From NCBI GenBank assembly GCA_900079685.1, contig LT599018.1:1831528-1895527 (forward strand): a stretch of DNA of 64,000 nt, in the 5' to 3' direction. The notes under the pieces were generated by a model. The model was not told the DNA's origin. It worked only from the letters and a program-made list of their open reading frames with translations, and searched no databases. The position numbers and the translations under genes were made by a program. This document shows, one piece after another, positions 41,955 to 53,793 of the stretch (position 1 is the stretch's first letter; each line of letters starts with the position of its first letter). Source of the DNA: an uncultured delta proteobacterium. GTDB lineage: Bacteria; Desulfobacterota; Desulfovibrionia; Desulfovibrionales; Desulfovibrionaceae.

Positions 41955-44900
41955 TTACATGAAGCTCAAACCGATTTCCATATACACGGTCTGCGCGTCT
42001 TCGTTGGTCCAGGCGTGATAGTCGGTGCCGCCGACGGTCACCACGCTGCTCTCGTCCACGGTCCAGGTGCCGCTCGACACGATCTGGTCCGCCTGGTCGC
42101 CCTTGATGAACAGATCCGCGCCGCCGGGAAGGCCGTTGCCGAGGAGCTGGTCGATCGAAAGGGTATCCCGGCCGCCGTTGGTCATATCCAGCAGCACGCT
42201 CTCGAACCCGCTGATGGTGTTCTGGCCGAAGAACGATTCCGCCTGGCCCGCCACGTCGCTCTGGCCGTCAACGGTCAGGTGCAGGACGTCGTGCCCGGCG
42301 CCGCCGTCCAGCACGTTGCCGAGGGAGGCCGCGTCAAGGGAGAGCCAGTCGTCGCCGTCGCCCATGAGGACCGTGAGGTCCGCCACGGTGCCCAGGCGCA
42401 GGACGTCGTCGCCCGCGCCCGTTTCCACCTGGGTCAGGTTGGGCAGGTAGCTGTGCAGCCAGCCCAGGTCGCCGAGGTCGGCGTTCACGCCCGCGGCGTC
42501 GTCAAGCCGGACGGTCACGGCGTCAATGCCCATGGAGTCGATCATGCCCTTGCCGCCGAGGTCCTGGAGCCAGCCTTCATAGTAATGACGGAAGCTGTCC
42601 GCGTCCGGCGCGATGAGCACGAGGGTGTCGTGATCGCCGCTCCCGGCGATGATGGTCAGCGCGCCCGCCTGCACGTGCCCGTGAAGGGAGATGACGTCAT
42701 CGCCCGCCCCGGTTTCGATGCGGTTGCCGCTGCCGGTGATATCACCGGTGACGCTGACCGTGTCCCTGCCGGAACCGGTCTGGACCAGGTTAACGCCGCC
42801 GTTGCCCGCGTGCATGCCGCCGACCAGGCTGATTACGTCCGCAGTATTGGTGACGGAAGAGCCCTGAATGCGGTTCACGGAGCCGCCGCCGTTCGCCCAG
42901 AGGGCCAGCGCCTGGCCGGTGGCGCCGGCCGTAGCGGTGATGGTCACAACCACCCCGAGACCCACGTGGCCCTTGACGAGGTTTGTGCCGCCGTCCTTGG
43001 CCGCCATGCCGTAGCTGGTGTTGGTGCCGCCCACGGCGCTGATGGCGACCGAGCCGCCGGTAACCGTGTTGGCGCAGCCCTCGGCCCGGACGCCGCTGGT
43101 GGTGTAGCCGTACTGCGCGGTAATGTCCACCGCGCCTTTGGCTTCAAGGGTGTTGGAGCCGTTCAGGAAAGCCCACACGCCCATGGCCCGGTCGCCGATG
43201 TCGGTTCCGTTGGCCACGGCCCCGGGACGCCCGGCGGTGATCGAAAGGTCACCGGTGCTCGTGATGGTGTTCTTGCCCTGGGAAGAAGCGCCCACCCCCA
43301 CGGCGTCCTGGCTGGTGATGCTCGTAATCGTCACGCCGTTGCCCTTGATGGTGTTCACGGCGCCCGGCTGAAAGGCTTCCACGCCGCGTCCGTAATGCCC
43401 GCCCTCGGCGGTAATGGTCACGGCCCCGGCCGCTGTGAGCGTGTTGGCGCCGGTATCCGCGAACACGCCGCGCGTGCCGCCCCGCGCCGTTTCCGTGGTG
43501 GCGGTTATGGTGATGTCGCCCTCGGCGCTCAGCTTGTTCACGCCTTTGTACATCACTTGCACGCCCCGGCTTTCCACGTCGTAGTTGGGGTTCCGCAACT
43601 GCGCGTCCGCATTGATGATTATGTCGCCCTTTGCCTTGAGGTCGTTCACGGCCCAGTCGGTGGCCTGGACGCCCACGGCGTACAGCGTGCCGGCCTGCGT
43701 GCCCGCGTTGATGGTTATGTCCCCGCCCGCGTTCACCTTGTTCAGCGCGCCGCCGTAGCCGCCGCCCGCTGCCAGGCCGAGGGATTGCCGCCAGCCGTCG
43801 ACGTTGACGGTCACGCCGTCAGCCGCGTCAATGAAGTTGCCCGCGTTCATGAACGCGTCAAGGCCCCGGGCCATGAAGGAGCGCTCGCCCCCGGCCTCGA
43901 CCGTGACGCTTCCCGCGCTGCTGATCTTGTTGGCGGCCGTGATGTCCGTGCCCCAGGAGGTGTCGCCGCCGCCCGCGTACATGCCCGTGACCGACCCCGT
44001 GCCGCCGACGGCCGTTATTTTCACGGCTTCGCCTTCGCCCGCGGCGACGATCTTGTTGGTGGCCGCGTAGAGCTGGCTGCTCTTTTCCGCCGCCGTCGCG
44101 TTGATATCGTAGTTCACGCCCTTGGCGTGCATGGCGAAGGTGTTGCCCGTGGACGCGGAACCGTCCGCCGTGACGGAAACGGTATCGCCCTTCACGGTGG
44201 TGCCGGTCGTCTTGCCCGCGTTGGGCCGGTCGATACGCATGCCGTAGGCGATGCCCGCGCCGCCGGAAGCGGCCGCCAGATCCACATGGCCGGAGGCGGT
44301 GATGCCCGCGTTGCTCCGGTCATACGTATAGATGGCCGCCGCGTCGCCGCCGGTGTTCCCGGCCCGGATGCTCACGTCCGCCGCGTCGATGGTGACCCCG
44401 GACTGGCCGTGGACGTGCAGGCCCTGCGCGCCGTAAGCGCCGGAGGTGATGATGCCGGAAGTGGCGTCAACCTGGATATCCACGGTGTTTTTCGCTTTGA
44501 TGTCGGCGGTGCCGTAGATGCCCACGGCTTCGTTGCCGCCGTTGATATCCATGCGCACGTCGCCGTCTTCCGCGTTGAGGGAAAGGACTTTGGAACCGTA
44601 AATGCCCCAGGCGCTCTTGCCGTCAGCGGACGTCGCGTTCAGTTCGATATCCCCGGCATGGGCCGTCAGGGTCACATCCCCGCCGTTCATGCCGTGTACG
44701 GCGATGGCGCGGGAGTTGGTTGCCGAGCCGGTGGCGTTCACGGTGATGCCTTCGCCCGCGTTGACGACGATGGAAGAACCCGTGTCGTAGCTGTAGACGG
44801 CGTCCGTTTCGCCCGTGCCCGTGCCGACGGCGTTGATCACAACGTTGCCCTCGGCGTCGACAGCGCCGGAACCGCCGTACATGGCGGCAAGCGCGTTGTC

Positions 44901-46892
44901 CGCCGCGTTGAGCGTGACGTCGCCCTTGCTTTCAAAGGTGTTCTTCGCGCCCGCCTGCGTGGCCATCACGCCGTTGCCGACGGTTATATCCCCTTCGGCG
45001 CGCAGCGTGTTTTTACCGGCTCCGTTGGTTGCGTCACTGTCCGCGTAGACCTGGCCCTTCACGGTGAGGGTATTCTCCGCCGTGACGGTGTTTTCCCCGC
45101 CCTTCCGGGCGTTGACGGCGCCGCCGATTTCCACGTCCGTATCGCCGGTCAGGGTGTTTTTCCCGTTCGCGTACCAGGATTCCACGTTGCCTTTGACGGT
45201 CAGTCTGCCGTCGCTCTCCAGGGTATTTTCGCCGTTGACCGCGTACACCCTGCCGCCGACGGTCATGTCGCCGCCGCTTTTCAGGCTGTTGCTGCCGGTG
45301 TACCAGGCGTCCACAAGGCCGCCCACGGTCATGTCGCCCTTGCTTTCAAGGGTGTTGTGCGCCGTATTGGCGTACACGTAACCGCCGACCGTGACGTCGC
45401 CGCCCGAGAGGCCGTTTTGCCCGCCGGTCCCGGCTTCCACGTTGGTGCCCACGGCAAGGGTAGCGCCGCTTTCCAGCGCGTTCATGCCGTTGTTCGCGGC
45501 GTAAACGTCCGCATCGGCCTTCAGCGTGCCGCCGGTTTTCAGGCTGTTGGAAGAGCCGTCGTACTCGGCGTACACGCGGCTGCCCACGTGCAGGAGGTCG
45601 TTCTCGCCCGCGCCGGTATCCACTGTATTTTTGCCGCCCTGGGAAGCGAAGACCCAGCCCTTGATATCCACGCTATCCGTGCCGTTCCCGGCGGTCACGG
45701 CATTGACGCCGCCGCTCTGGGCCCAAAGGTGCTGGCTGACGTCCAGGCTGTTGTCGCCCGAGCCGAGATGGACCGCGTTGCTCTGGCCCGCGACATCCGC
45801 GCGGATGCTGCCTTTGGCGTGTACCGCGTCGTCGCCCGCGCCGGTTTCCCGGCTGCCGCCGTGCATGGCCGTGGCCGTGCCGTTATCCAGCCAGACTTCG
45901 TCGTTGCCCGCGCCGGTTTCCCGGCTGCCCTGGCCCGTGCCCGTGGTCTCGGAATGCCATTCGCCGTAAAACGCCGCGGCCGGAGCCCTGTCCGCGTCCG
46001 CGTCGGATGGAACGTAGGAACCGCTGGCGTTGATGACCACCTGCATGGTGTACGCGCGGCCGTCATAGGTGAAGGTAATGTAGTCGAAAAGGTTGGCCGC
46101 CTTGGCGTAATCGCCGCCCGCCGCCGCAAGGGCGTCCGCGAGCGCGGCTTTCCCCGCTTCGGACAAGCCGAAGGAGAAGGAGCCGTCCGCGTTACGGATA
46201 ATGGCGTCCGTGTCGATGAGGCCGTTGGCGCTGACCGGCGCGTTGCCGTCCAGTTCCCCGCCTTCCGCCTTCACCGGACGGCCGTCCGCGTCCATCAGAT
46301 AGAAGCGCACGGTATCCGTGGCCCCGTCCTTGGTCTGGTACAGGACCGCGCGCGCGATGTAGCCCACGGGTTCGGTGGAGCCGCCGTTCCCGCTGCCGTC
46401 AGTCCCGGCGTTATCAGTACCGGCGCCGGAAACCGCGCCCGAAAGGGCCGTTCCGGCCGCGAGCGGCAGTTCCGCTTCAGGGGCGTTCATGGTCCACTGG
46501 TCCGTGCCGAGGCTGCCCAGGCGGTCCACGCCGCCCAAAAGTTCGCCCGCGCCGTCGGCATACTCGCCCGTGCCGCTCGAATCAGCGGAATGCGCGGCCA
46601 CGGCGGGCCCGGCCGCCGTTTCAATTTCCATGTCCGGGTTCATGCTCTTGAGAAAATCGCCGCTGTTCAGCGTCGTGCCGTCCGGCAGCGTAATGCTGGG
46701 CAGGCTCCCGCCTTCAAAAAATCCGGGAACCACAATCTGCCCGCCGTTCGCGAAGGTAAGGATCAGGTTGCCGCCATCGCGCGCGAAGGTCGCCGCGTTG
46801 GCGTCAAAGTGAAGTTCAAGCGCTTCCTCCGGCGTGTAGACGAGCGTCGAGACCTGCCCGGCAACGGGCGCACTTAATACATGCATGTTCAT
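41955..46892 (-). CDS. Giant type I-secreted adhesin with beta-solenoid repeats
   Basis: 1645 residues. The start at 46892 follows a G-rich ribosome site; an upstream in-frame ATG at 46934 is less likely. No Sec signal. The N-terminal 100 residues (EALELHFDANAATFARDGGN, IVVPGFFEGGSLPSITLPDG, FLKSMNPDMEIETAAGP) match the retention/leader type found in deltaproteobacterial RTX adhesins. Residues about 330-1350 consist of degenerate repeats of 18-25 residues (for example ENTLESDGRLTVKGNVESWY) that predict a long parallel beta-helix. The last 300 residues contain RTX-like calcium repeats (GAGDDVISLHG, GAGDDVLRLGT, DGDDWLSLD, GGAGHDVLHL) and a C-terminal tail typical of type I secretion. No ABC/MFP/TolC secretion genes are in the window. 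An AT-rich leader of more than 300 bases precedes it. Confidence 0.75.
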   Translation of the reverse strand: MNMHVLSAPVAGQVSTLVYTPEEALELHFDANAATFARDGGNLILTFANGGQIVVPGFFEGGSLPSITLPDGTTLNSGDFLKSMNPDMEIETAAGPAVAAHSADSSGTGEYADGAGELLGGVDRLGSLGTDQWTMNAPEAELPLAAGTALSGAVSGAGTDNAGTDGSGNGGSTEPVGYIARAVLYQTKDGATDTVRFYLMDADGRPVKAEGGELDGNAPVSANGLIDTDAIIRNADGSFSFGLSEAGKAALADALAAAGGDYAKAANLFDYITFTYDGRAYTMQVVINASGSYVPSDADADRAPAAAFYGEWHSETTGTGQGSRETGAGNDEVWLDNGTATAMHGGSRETGAGDDAVHAKGSIRADVAGQSNAVHLGSGDNSLDVSQHLWAQSGGVNAVTAGNGTDSVDIKGWVFASQGGKNTVDTGAGENDLLHVGSRVYAEYDGSSNSLKTGGTLKADADVYAANNGMNALESGATLAVGTNVEAGTGGQNGLSGGDVTVGGYVYANTAHNTLESKGDMTVGGLVDAWYTGSNSLKSGGDMTVGGRVYAVNGENTLESDGRLTVKGNVESWYANGKNTLTGDTDVEIGGAVNARKGGENTVTAENTLTVKGQVYADSDATNGAGKNTLRAEGDITVGNGVMATQAGAKNTFESKGDVTLNAADNALAAMYGGSGAVDAEGNVVINAVGTGTGETDAVYSYDTGSSIVVNAGEGITVNATGSATNSRAIAVHGMNGGDVTLTAHAGDIELNATSADGKSAWGIYGSKVLSLNAEDGDVRMDINGGNEAVGIYGTADIKAKNTVDIQVDATSGIITSGAYGAQGLHVHGQSGVTIDAADVSIRAGNTGGDAAAIYTYDRSNAGITASGHVDLAAASGGAGIAYGMRIDRPNAGKTTGTTVKGDTVSVTADGSASTGNTFAMHAKGVNYDINATAAEKSSQLYAATNKIVAAGEGEAVKITAVGGTGSVTGMYAGGGDTSWGTDITAANKISSAGSVTVEAGGERSFMARGLDAFMNAGNFIDAADGVTVNVDGWRQSLGLAAGGGYGGALNKVNAGGDITINAGTQAGTLYAVGVQATDWAVNDLKAKGDIIINADAQLRNPNYDVESRGVQVMYKGVNKLSAEGDITITATTETARGGTRGVFADTGANTLTAAGAVTITAEGGHYGRGVEAFQPGAVNTIKGNGVTITSITSQDAVGVGASSQGKNTITSTGDLSITAGRPGAVANGTDIGDRAMGVWAFLNGSNTLEAKGAVDITAQYGYTTSGVRAEGCANTVTGGSVAISAVGGTNTSYGMAAKDGGTNLVKGHVGLGVVVTITATAGATGQALALWANGGGSVNRIQGSSVTNTADVISLVGGMHAGNGGVNLVQTGSGRDTVSVTGDITGSGNRIETGAGDDVISLHGHVQAGALTIIAGSGDHDTLVLIAPDADSFRHYYEGWLQDLGGKGMIDSMGIDAVTVRLDDAAGVNADLGDLGWLHSYLPNLTQVETGAGDDVLRLGTVADLTVLMGDGDDWLSLDAASLGNVLDGGAGHDVLHLTVDGQSDVAGQAESFFGQNTISGFESVLLDMTNGGRDTLSIDQLLGNGLPGGADLFIKGDQADQIVSSGTWTVDESSVVTVGGTDYHAWTNEDAQTVYMEIGLSFM

Positions 46893-47267
46893 TATTCCCC
46901 CAACTGCGGCCGGATGGCCGCCCGTGAATGTCATAGTTAATTGTTACAACCCACCGGCTTTCGCCGTATCCGGCCCTCGCCCCTCCGGCATCTCCCTAAA
47001 ATGCCTTTGGCGCTCACATCATGGCCGAAATAAATCCTACTGAATTAATATGCTTTATCAGCGATTAGTCAAGCATTTCATATCATAGTTCTAATATTAT
47101 CTCCTTTTCGGCCCGGCGGCATTGTTTTCCGGGCCAGGTGAACTCTGCATATCGCATGCCACTCCCGTAACGGCGGGAATCGGGAAGCATTTGCCGCCGT
47201 CGCGCGGAACCGGCCGAGGTCAATGACAAAATTCCGCCGTCGGGTATCTGTCACAGCACCACCAAAA
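46893..47267. promoter_or_regulatory. AT-rich upstream region of the adhesin gene
   Basis: Contains no gene. From about 47010 to 47120 base composition is strongly AT-rich (AATAAATCCTACTGAATTAATATG and surrounding), in contrast to the GC-rich genes around, as is usual for upstream regions of surface-protein genes bound by nucleoid proteins. The minus-strand promoter of the adhesin must be here. No specific operator was recognised. Confidence 0.45.
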
Positions 47268-47469
47268 ACGGTGGCTCAGTTTGGGCGTCAGGCAAGGAAG
47301 CGTGCGATTTTCCGGAGGGGAGTGGACTCTTTGGTCCATGACCCGGCTCGGTTCCACAGGAAGTGGAACCGCACGGAGCCGGAGGCGACGCCCGCAGGGG
47401 GCGGCCCAGGAAGGGCCGCATTGGAAAATCGTGCGCTGACGCAGCATCACGCCCAAACTGAGCCGCCGT
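47268..47469. repeat. Palindromic element D (202 bp) of the covarying-arm family
   Basis: Arms 47268-47288 (ACGGTGGCTCAGTTTGGGCG) and 47449-47469 match at 20 of 21 positions as inverted copies. Inner edges: CGTCAGGCAAGGAAGCG and GCTGACGCAGCATCACG. A second stem GTGCGATTTTCC/GGAAAATCGTGC follows, then a set of smaller hairpins (GGACTCTTTGGTCC, GGTTCCACAGGAAGTGGAACC, GCGGCCCAGGAAGGGCCGC), so a transcript would fold into a multi-branched structure. It sits in the divergent gap before the mqn operon. Confidence 0.78.
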
Positions 47470-47506
47470 ACTTGACCTTAGCGGCAAGGCAGCTTAGGAG
47501 ATGCCC

Positions 47507-49756
<2,250 letters not shown>

Positions 49757-49771
49757 AGGCAAGGTATTGTT

Positions 49772-50617
49772 ATGGCACAACCGAAACCCCGCATGGGGCG
49801 CATTGAGTACCTGAACGTGCTGCCCATTTACCACGCCCTGGAAACGGGCCGCGTGCCGCACGGGTATGAGCTCGTCTACGGGCAGCCTTCCGCGCTGAAC
49901 GCCATGATGCAAAACGGCGAGCTGGCCGTGGCGTCGACTTCCAGCGTCGAATACGCCCGGCGGCCGGAAAAATACTGGATTCTCCCGGATCTCGCCATCG
50001 GCAGTTACGGCACGGTACTCAGCGTGCTCCTTGTTTCCCGCTGCCCGGTGGCGGACCTGGACGGCAAAACCGTGCTGGTCAGCACGGCCACCCACACCTC
50101 GGTGACGCTGCTCAAACTGCTGCTCAAGGACCATGCGCGCGTGTCCGTCAAATTTGAAACCGGGAACACGGCGGAATACCTGACAATGCCGGACAAACCC
50201 GGTGCTCCGGCGGCCATGCTGGTCATCGGCGACGAGGCCCTGCGCTCGCGCAACCACCCGGTGTATTCCCATATGTGGGACCTCGGTGAGGAATGGCTCG
50301 CCTGGACGGGCCTGCCGTTCACGTTCGGACTGTGGGTCGTGAGCCGCGACGCGGCGAAACGCCAAGGCCTTGCCGAGGACCCGGCCCATGTGCTGCATGC
50401 GGGCCGGGACTGGAGTTACGCCAACATGGATACGCTCCTCGCCGCCGCGCAAGAACGCTACCCCTACTCGCGCGAGGCGCTTATCGAATATTTCCACTGC
50501 CTGTCCTACAAGCTCGGCGACCTTGAACAACAGGGGTTGCGCCTGTTTTACGACCGCCTTGCCGCTGCCGGAGAAATTCCCAAAGCTCCGGACCTCGCCT
50601 TCTGGCCCGGCATATGA
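49772..50617 (+). CDS. mqnA: Chorismate dehydratase MqnA
   Basis: 281 residues, a periplasmic-binding-protein-like fold used as an enzyme. Conserved segments: RIEYLNVLPIYHALETG, AVASTSSVEYARRPEKY, ISYG-like IGSYGTVLSVLL, TATHTSVTLLKLLL and LVIGDEALRSRN. It converts chorismate to 3-(1-carboxyvinyloxy)benzoate, the substrate of MqnE, so the first and second steps of the futalosine pathway are in one operon. The stop overlaps the next gene by 4 bases. Confidence 0.92.
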   Translation: MAQPKPRMGRIEYLNVLPIYHALETGRVPHGYELVYGQPSALNAMMQNGELAVASTSSVEYARRPEKYWILPDLAIGSYGTVLSVLLVSRCPVADLDGKTVLVSTATHTSVTLLKLLLKDHARVSVKFETGNTAEYLTMPDKPGAPAAMLVIGDEALRSRNHPVYSHMWDLGEEWLAWTGLPFTFGLWVVSRDAAKRQGLAEDPAHVLHAGRDWSYANMDTLLAAAQERYPYSREALIEYFHCLSYKLGDLEQQGLRLFYDRLAAAGEIPKAPDLAFWPGI

Positions 50618-51516
50618 AAGACACCGCATCGGTTTCCGTATCCGTGCGCAAGGCGCACCTTTTCGTCGTTGCCGGGGCGTTCTGCATCAGCTTCGCGGCC
50701 CTGTTCGTGCGGGGCGCGGCCATGGACCCCAGCATGGTCGCCTTTTACCGCCAGGTTTCCGGCGGCATCGCGCTGCTGCTCTTCGCCCTGATCCGGCGCG
50801 ACAGGCTCATGCCCACCCTGCCCATGATCCGCGTTTTCGGCCTGGCCGCGCTGTGCCTTGCGGGCGACCTTGTGCTCTGGCATGCCAGCATCGTACGGGC
50901 AGGGCCGGGGCTCGCCACCATCCTGTGCAACTTCCAGGTCTTTTTTCTCGCGCTGTACAGCGCCTTTTTTCTGGGAGAAACACTTTCCCTCCGCCACAAG
51001 CTGGCCATGCTCCTGGCTATCACCGGGCTGTTCATGCTGGTGGAAATCAACCCCTTGCGCATCCCCTCGGCCATGGGGACGGGCATTGCCCTGGGGCTGG
51101 CTTCCGGCGTTTTTTATACCGCGTACATTCTTTCCCTGCGCAAGTCCCTGCTGCTGCGGGATCATCTCTCCCCCGTCGCCAACATGGCCATGGTCTGCTT
51201 TATCACGGCGGTAGTCATCGCGGCGGTCTGCCTGGCCCAGGGGGTATCCTTCGCCATCCCGGATGTGGAAACCGCCTTGTGCGTCGCCGGCCTCGGCGTT
51301 TTTTGCCAGGGAATCGGCTGGGTCCTCCTTTCCCTGGGGCTGCCGCACCTTACGCCTTCCCGGGCCGGGCTTATCATGCTGGCCCAGCCGGCGCTCGCCT
51401 TTCTCTGGGACATCCTTTTCTGCGGCAGGGTCACGGGCATGGTCGGCTACCTTGGCGCGGCAACGGCGATTTTTGCCATCTGGCTCGGCGTCAGCGGGCA
51501 TGTGAAAAAAATATAA
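50614..51516 (+). CDS. EamA/DMT superfamily transporter
   Basis: 300 residues with ten predicted membrane helices in two EamA repeats (about residues 18-150 and 160-295). Motifs such as RGAAMDPSMVAFYRQVSG, ATILCNFQVFFLALYSAFFL and LTPSRAGLIMLAQPALAFLW are typical of drug/metabolite transporters. The ATGA overlap with mqnA suggests co-expression, but a link of the transported compound with menaquinone synthesis is only a guess. Confidence 0.82.
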   Translation: MKDTASVSVSVRKAHLFVVAGAFCISFAALFVRGAAMDPSMVAFYRQVSGGIALLLFALIRRDRLMPTLPMIRVFGLAALCLAGDLVLWHASIVRAGPGLATILCNFQVFFLALYSAFFLGETLSLRHKLAMLLAITGLFMLVEINPLRIPSAMGTGIALGLASGVFYTAYILSLRKSLLLRDHLSPVANMAMVCFITAVVIAAVCLAQGVSFAIPDVETALCVAGLGVFCQGIGWVLLSLGLPHLTPSRAGLIMLAQPALAFLWDILFCGRVTGMVGYLGAATAIFAIWLGVSGHVKKI

Positions 51517-51663
51517 GAAGGAAAACAGGGCGCCGGGTTCAAAAACGCTTTTCACCGCATGCGCGGCGCGTCCTTCGACCCGCTCCCGCGAATGTTACCT
51601 TCTTGCGCGGTTTTGCAATTTCAGATACTCAATGAAGTACTACTCTTGAAAAATGGAAAAAGC

Positions 51664-52743
51664 ATGACTGACGTCTTCAATTTCCTTTCTCTTCCGGGAG
51701 CGGGGAGCTTTCTGGAAATTCAGCGCCATTTTCTTGAGCGCACGCTGGATATGAACGCGATCCGCGAAACGCTGATCGCGGTAGGCGTTGTTGTCGGCAT
51801 CATTCTTCTGGTCATGCTCATTCTGCATTTTCGCCCCAAAAAACCATACGTGCCGCAGGATTGGATTTTTGACGCCAAACAGATCAGGGATCTTTTGGGC
51901 GTGGCCCTGAACCAGCGGGCAAAAATCGAGCTCCATTTTTCCATGGAAGGGGAAGCGCGGCGCCCGGCGCTCCGCTGTTCCGCCGTCGCGCTTGAAAACG
52001 GCACCATTCTTCTGGAGGCTTCGGGGCTGGCTTCCCTTTCGCACAAATGGCAAGGGCGGAACGTGGATTGCTTCTTCATCTTGCGCAAACAGGATTCATA
52101 CGCGTTCTATGCCTTCTCCACGACAATCGTGGAAATCAGAACGCTCAAGGAAGCGTGCCTTATCACGGTGAAAGTGCCGGAAAAAATCGAGTCCCGCCAG
52201 AAACGCTCCTACCTACGCATCCCGCCGCCCGAGGAATACATGCTGGGCGCCGCCGTTTGGCGCGGCCTGGACATGCCCGAATCCCTCGAACGGAACGACC
52301 TCGCCCTCTGGCCGAAGCCGTCGCGCATCTGGCTGCCCGGCATGCGCGAGGAATTCACCTTCCGCGACATCTCTTCCGGCGGGCTCCGCCTGCACCTGCC
52401 CCGGCATATCCTGGCCGAGGAAATGGATTTTATCCACGTCAGCACCCAGTTCATCGTCATGCTGGACCTCTGGGAGCCGGACAAAGCCCAGCGTCTGCGC
52501 TTCTGGCTGCTCTGCCGCATGCAAAGCCCGGTGCTGGATTTTGAAACGAAGGGCATGGATATCGGCGCGCAATTCCTGTCCTGGGCGAAACCCGCGGAAA
52601 GCGGCGGCAGCAACCTGATCTGGCTCAAACTCGCCTCCTCCGGCGAGGTCGAGCCGCTGGGCAACTGGATTATGCGGCGCCATCTTGAATTTTTCCGCGA
52701 ATCGGAGCAGTCGCTCTCGTTCGCGCACCGGCAGACGGCCTGA
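51664..52743 (+). CDS. PilZ domain, membrane-anchored c-di-GMP receptor (flagellar-brake like)
   Basis: About 359 residues. A membrane helix at about residues 38-58 (VGVVVGIILLVMLILHF) is followed by a YcgR-like N-terminal region and a PilZ domain. c-di-GMP-binding residues are present: RSYLR (R-x-x-x-R, about residue 182) and DISSGG (D-x-S-x-x-G, about residue 236). Start at 51664 is chosen for conserved domain beginning after the TM; an in-frame ATG at 51559 gives a weak leader with no ribosome site. Together with the diguanylate cyclase and flhG genes of this region it suggests control of motility by c-di-GMP. Followed by palindromic element E. Confidence 0.8.
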   Translation: MTDVFNFLSLPGAGSFLEIQRHFLERTLDMNAIRETLIAVGVVVGIILLVMLILHFRPKKPYVPQDWIFDAKQIRDLLGVALNQRAKIELHFSMEGEARRPALRCSAVALENGTILLEASGLASLSHKWQGRNVDCFFILRKQDSYAFYAFSTTIVEIRTLKEACLITVKVPEKIESRQKRSYLRIPPPEEYMLGAAVWRGLDMPESLERNDLALWPKPSRIWLPGMREEFTFRDISSGGLRLHLPRHILAEEMDFIHVSTQFIVMLDLWEPDKAQRLRFWLLCRMQSPVLDFETKGMDIGAQFLSWAKPAESGGSNLIWLKLASSGEVEPLGNWIMRRHLEFFRESEQSLSFAHRQTA

Positions 52744-52753
52744 TGCTTTTTTT

Positions 52754-52900
52754 GGGTAGCCCCTCAGTTCGCCGTCAGACGAGGAAGGCTCGTTTATGAT
52801 TCCGGGAGTCCGACCCGAAGGGCTTGTGCCCGTTGTTGGTCCTCGACCGGAAGCAAAAACGAAGCCTGACGAAGTATCACGGCGAACTGAGGGGCTACCC
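52754..52900. repeat. Palindromic element E (147 bp) of the covarying-arm family
   Basis: Arms 52754-52775 (GGGTAGCCCCTCAGTTCGCC plus GT) and 52879-52900 are perfect 22-bp inverted copies. Inner edges: CAGACGAGGAAGGCTCG and CGAAGCCTGACGAAGTATCACG. The inside is a set of hairpins (CCGGGAGTCCGACCCGAAGGGCTT region and others). It starts 11 bases after the PilZ stop and ends 20 bases before the corC-like start. Confidence 0.8.
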
Positions 52901-52920
52901 GCCAAACCAAGGAGTTGATT

Positions 52921-53793
52921 TTGGAAGAGGGTTCGGAGAGTAGTATCTGGACACGTATTTCCCGGCTGTTTCAGGCCAAAGGATCGACGGACAGCGTCGA
53001 ACAGGCCATCATCGAGGCGAGTGAGGACGGCGAGCTGGAAAAAGAAGAAGGCTCCATGCTCCTCAGCGTTCTGCACCTGGACGATCTGCAGGTGCAGGAT
53101 ATCATGACCCCCCGCACCGACGTGGCGTGCGCGCCCGTGACGGCGACCACGGCGGAGATCGTGGACCTCATCCTTTCCACGGGCCATTCGCGCATTCCCA
53201 TTTTCAGCGACAATCCCGACAATATCGTGGGCGTTATCTACGCCAAGGACCTTCTGCGCCTGACGATCGACCCTTCCTTGCGCGAGCGGCCGGTCACGGA
53301 AATGATGCACGAGCCTTTTTTCGTGCCGGAAACAAAAAGCGCTCCGGCCCTGTTGCACGACTTCAAGACCAACAAGAAGCACCTGGCCGTCATCCTGGAC
53401 GAATACGGCGGCACGGCCGGCATCGCGACCATTGAGGACGTGATTGAGCAGATCGTCGGCGATATCGAGGATGAGCACGACACCCCCCGCCTGGAGGACA
53501 TCATCCTGGAAGGCGGCGGCAAGGCGGTGCTTTCCGGCCGCGCGGACCTGGAGGATATCGCCAAGGAAATGGGCGTTGCGATTGAGTCCGACGAGGTGGA
53601 TACCATCGGCGGCTACCTTTGCCACATCGCCGGGCGCGTGCCCCTCCCCGGCGAGCGGTTCACCGTGGCAGGCACGGTGTTTACGGTCCTGGACGCGGAC
53701 GCGAAAAAGATCCAGTCCATCCGCGCCGAGCCCGCGGCTCCCCGGCAGGAGGCGGAACTCGCGGAAGAAAACAGCCTCACCCACTCGTCGTGA
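52921..53793 (+). CDS. CorC/HlyC-type CBS-domain protein
   Basis: About 290 residues. The start is TTG at 52921, six bases after AAGGAG; another TTG at 52915 touches the ribosome site and is unlikely. Two CBS domains (about residues 60-190; DIMTPRTDVACAPV, ARIPIFSDNPDNIVGVIYAKDLL, HLAVILDEYGGTAGIATIED) are followed by a CorC-HlyC domain (about 205-280). The transmembrane DUF21 domain is absent, as in CorC of E. coli, which is encoded next to lnt. The function is metal (Mg/Co) efflux related or lipoprotein-linked but unclear. lnt follows with a 4-base overlap (GTGA). Confidence 0.9.
   Translation: MEEGSESSIWTRISRLFQAKGSTDSVEQAIIEASEDGELEKEEGSMLLSVLHLDDLQVQDIMTPRTDVACAPVTATTAEIVDLILSTGHSRIPIFSDNPDNIVGVIYAKDLLRLTIDPSLRERPVTEMMHEPFFVPETKSAPALLHDFKTNKKHLAVILDEYGGTAGIATIEDVIEQIVGDIEDEHDTPRLEDIILEGGGKAVLSGRADLEDIAKEMGVAIESDEVDTIGGYLCHIAGRVPLPGERFTVAGTVFTVLDADAKKIQSIRAEPAAPRQEAELAEENSLTHSS

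Noticed and set aside
41439-46877. 1812-residue open frame on the plus strand across the adhesin gene
   Set aside because: It lies antisense to the adhesin, has no ribosome site, and its composition (Ala, Val, His, Gly, Arg) is what GC-rich antisense frames give. The minus-strand frame has a leader, repeats and RTX motifs.
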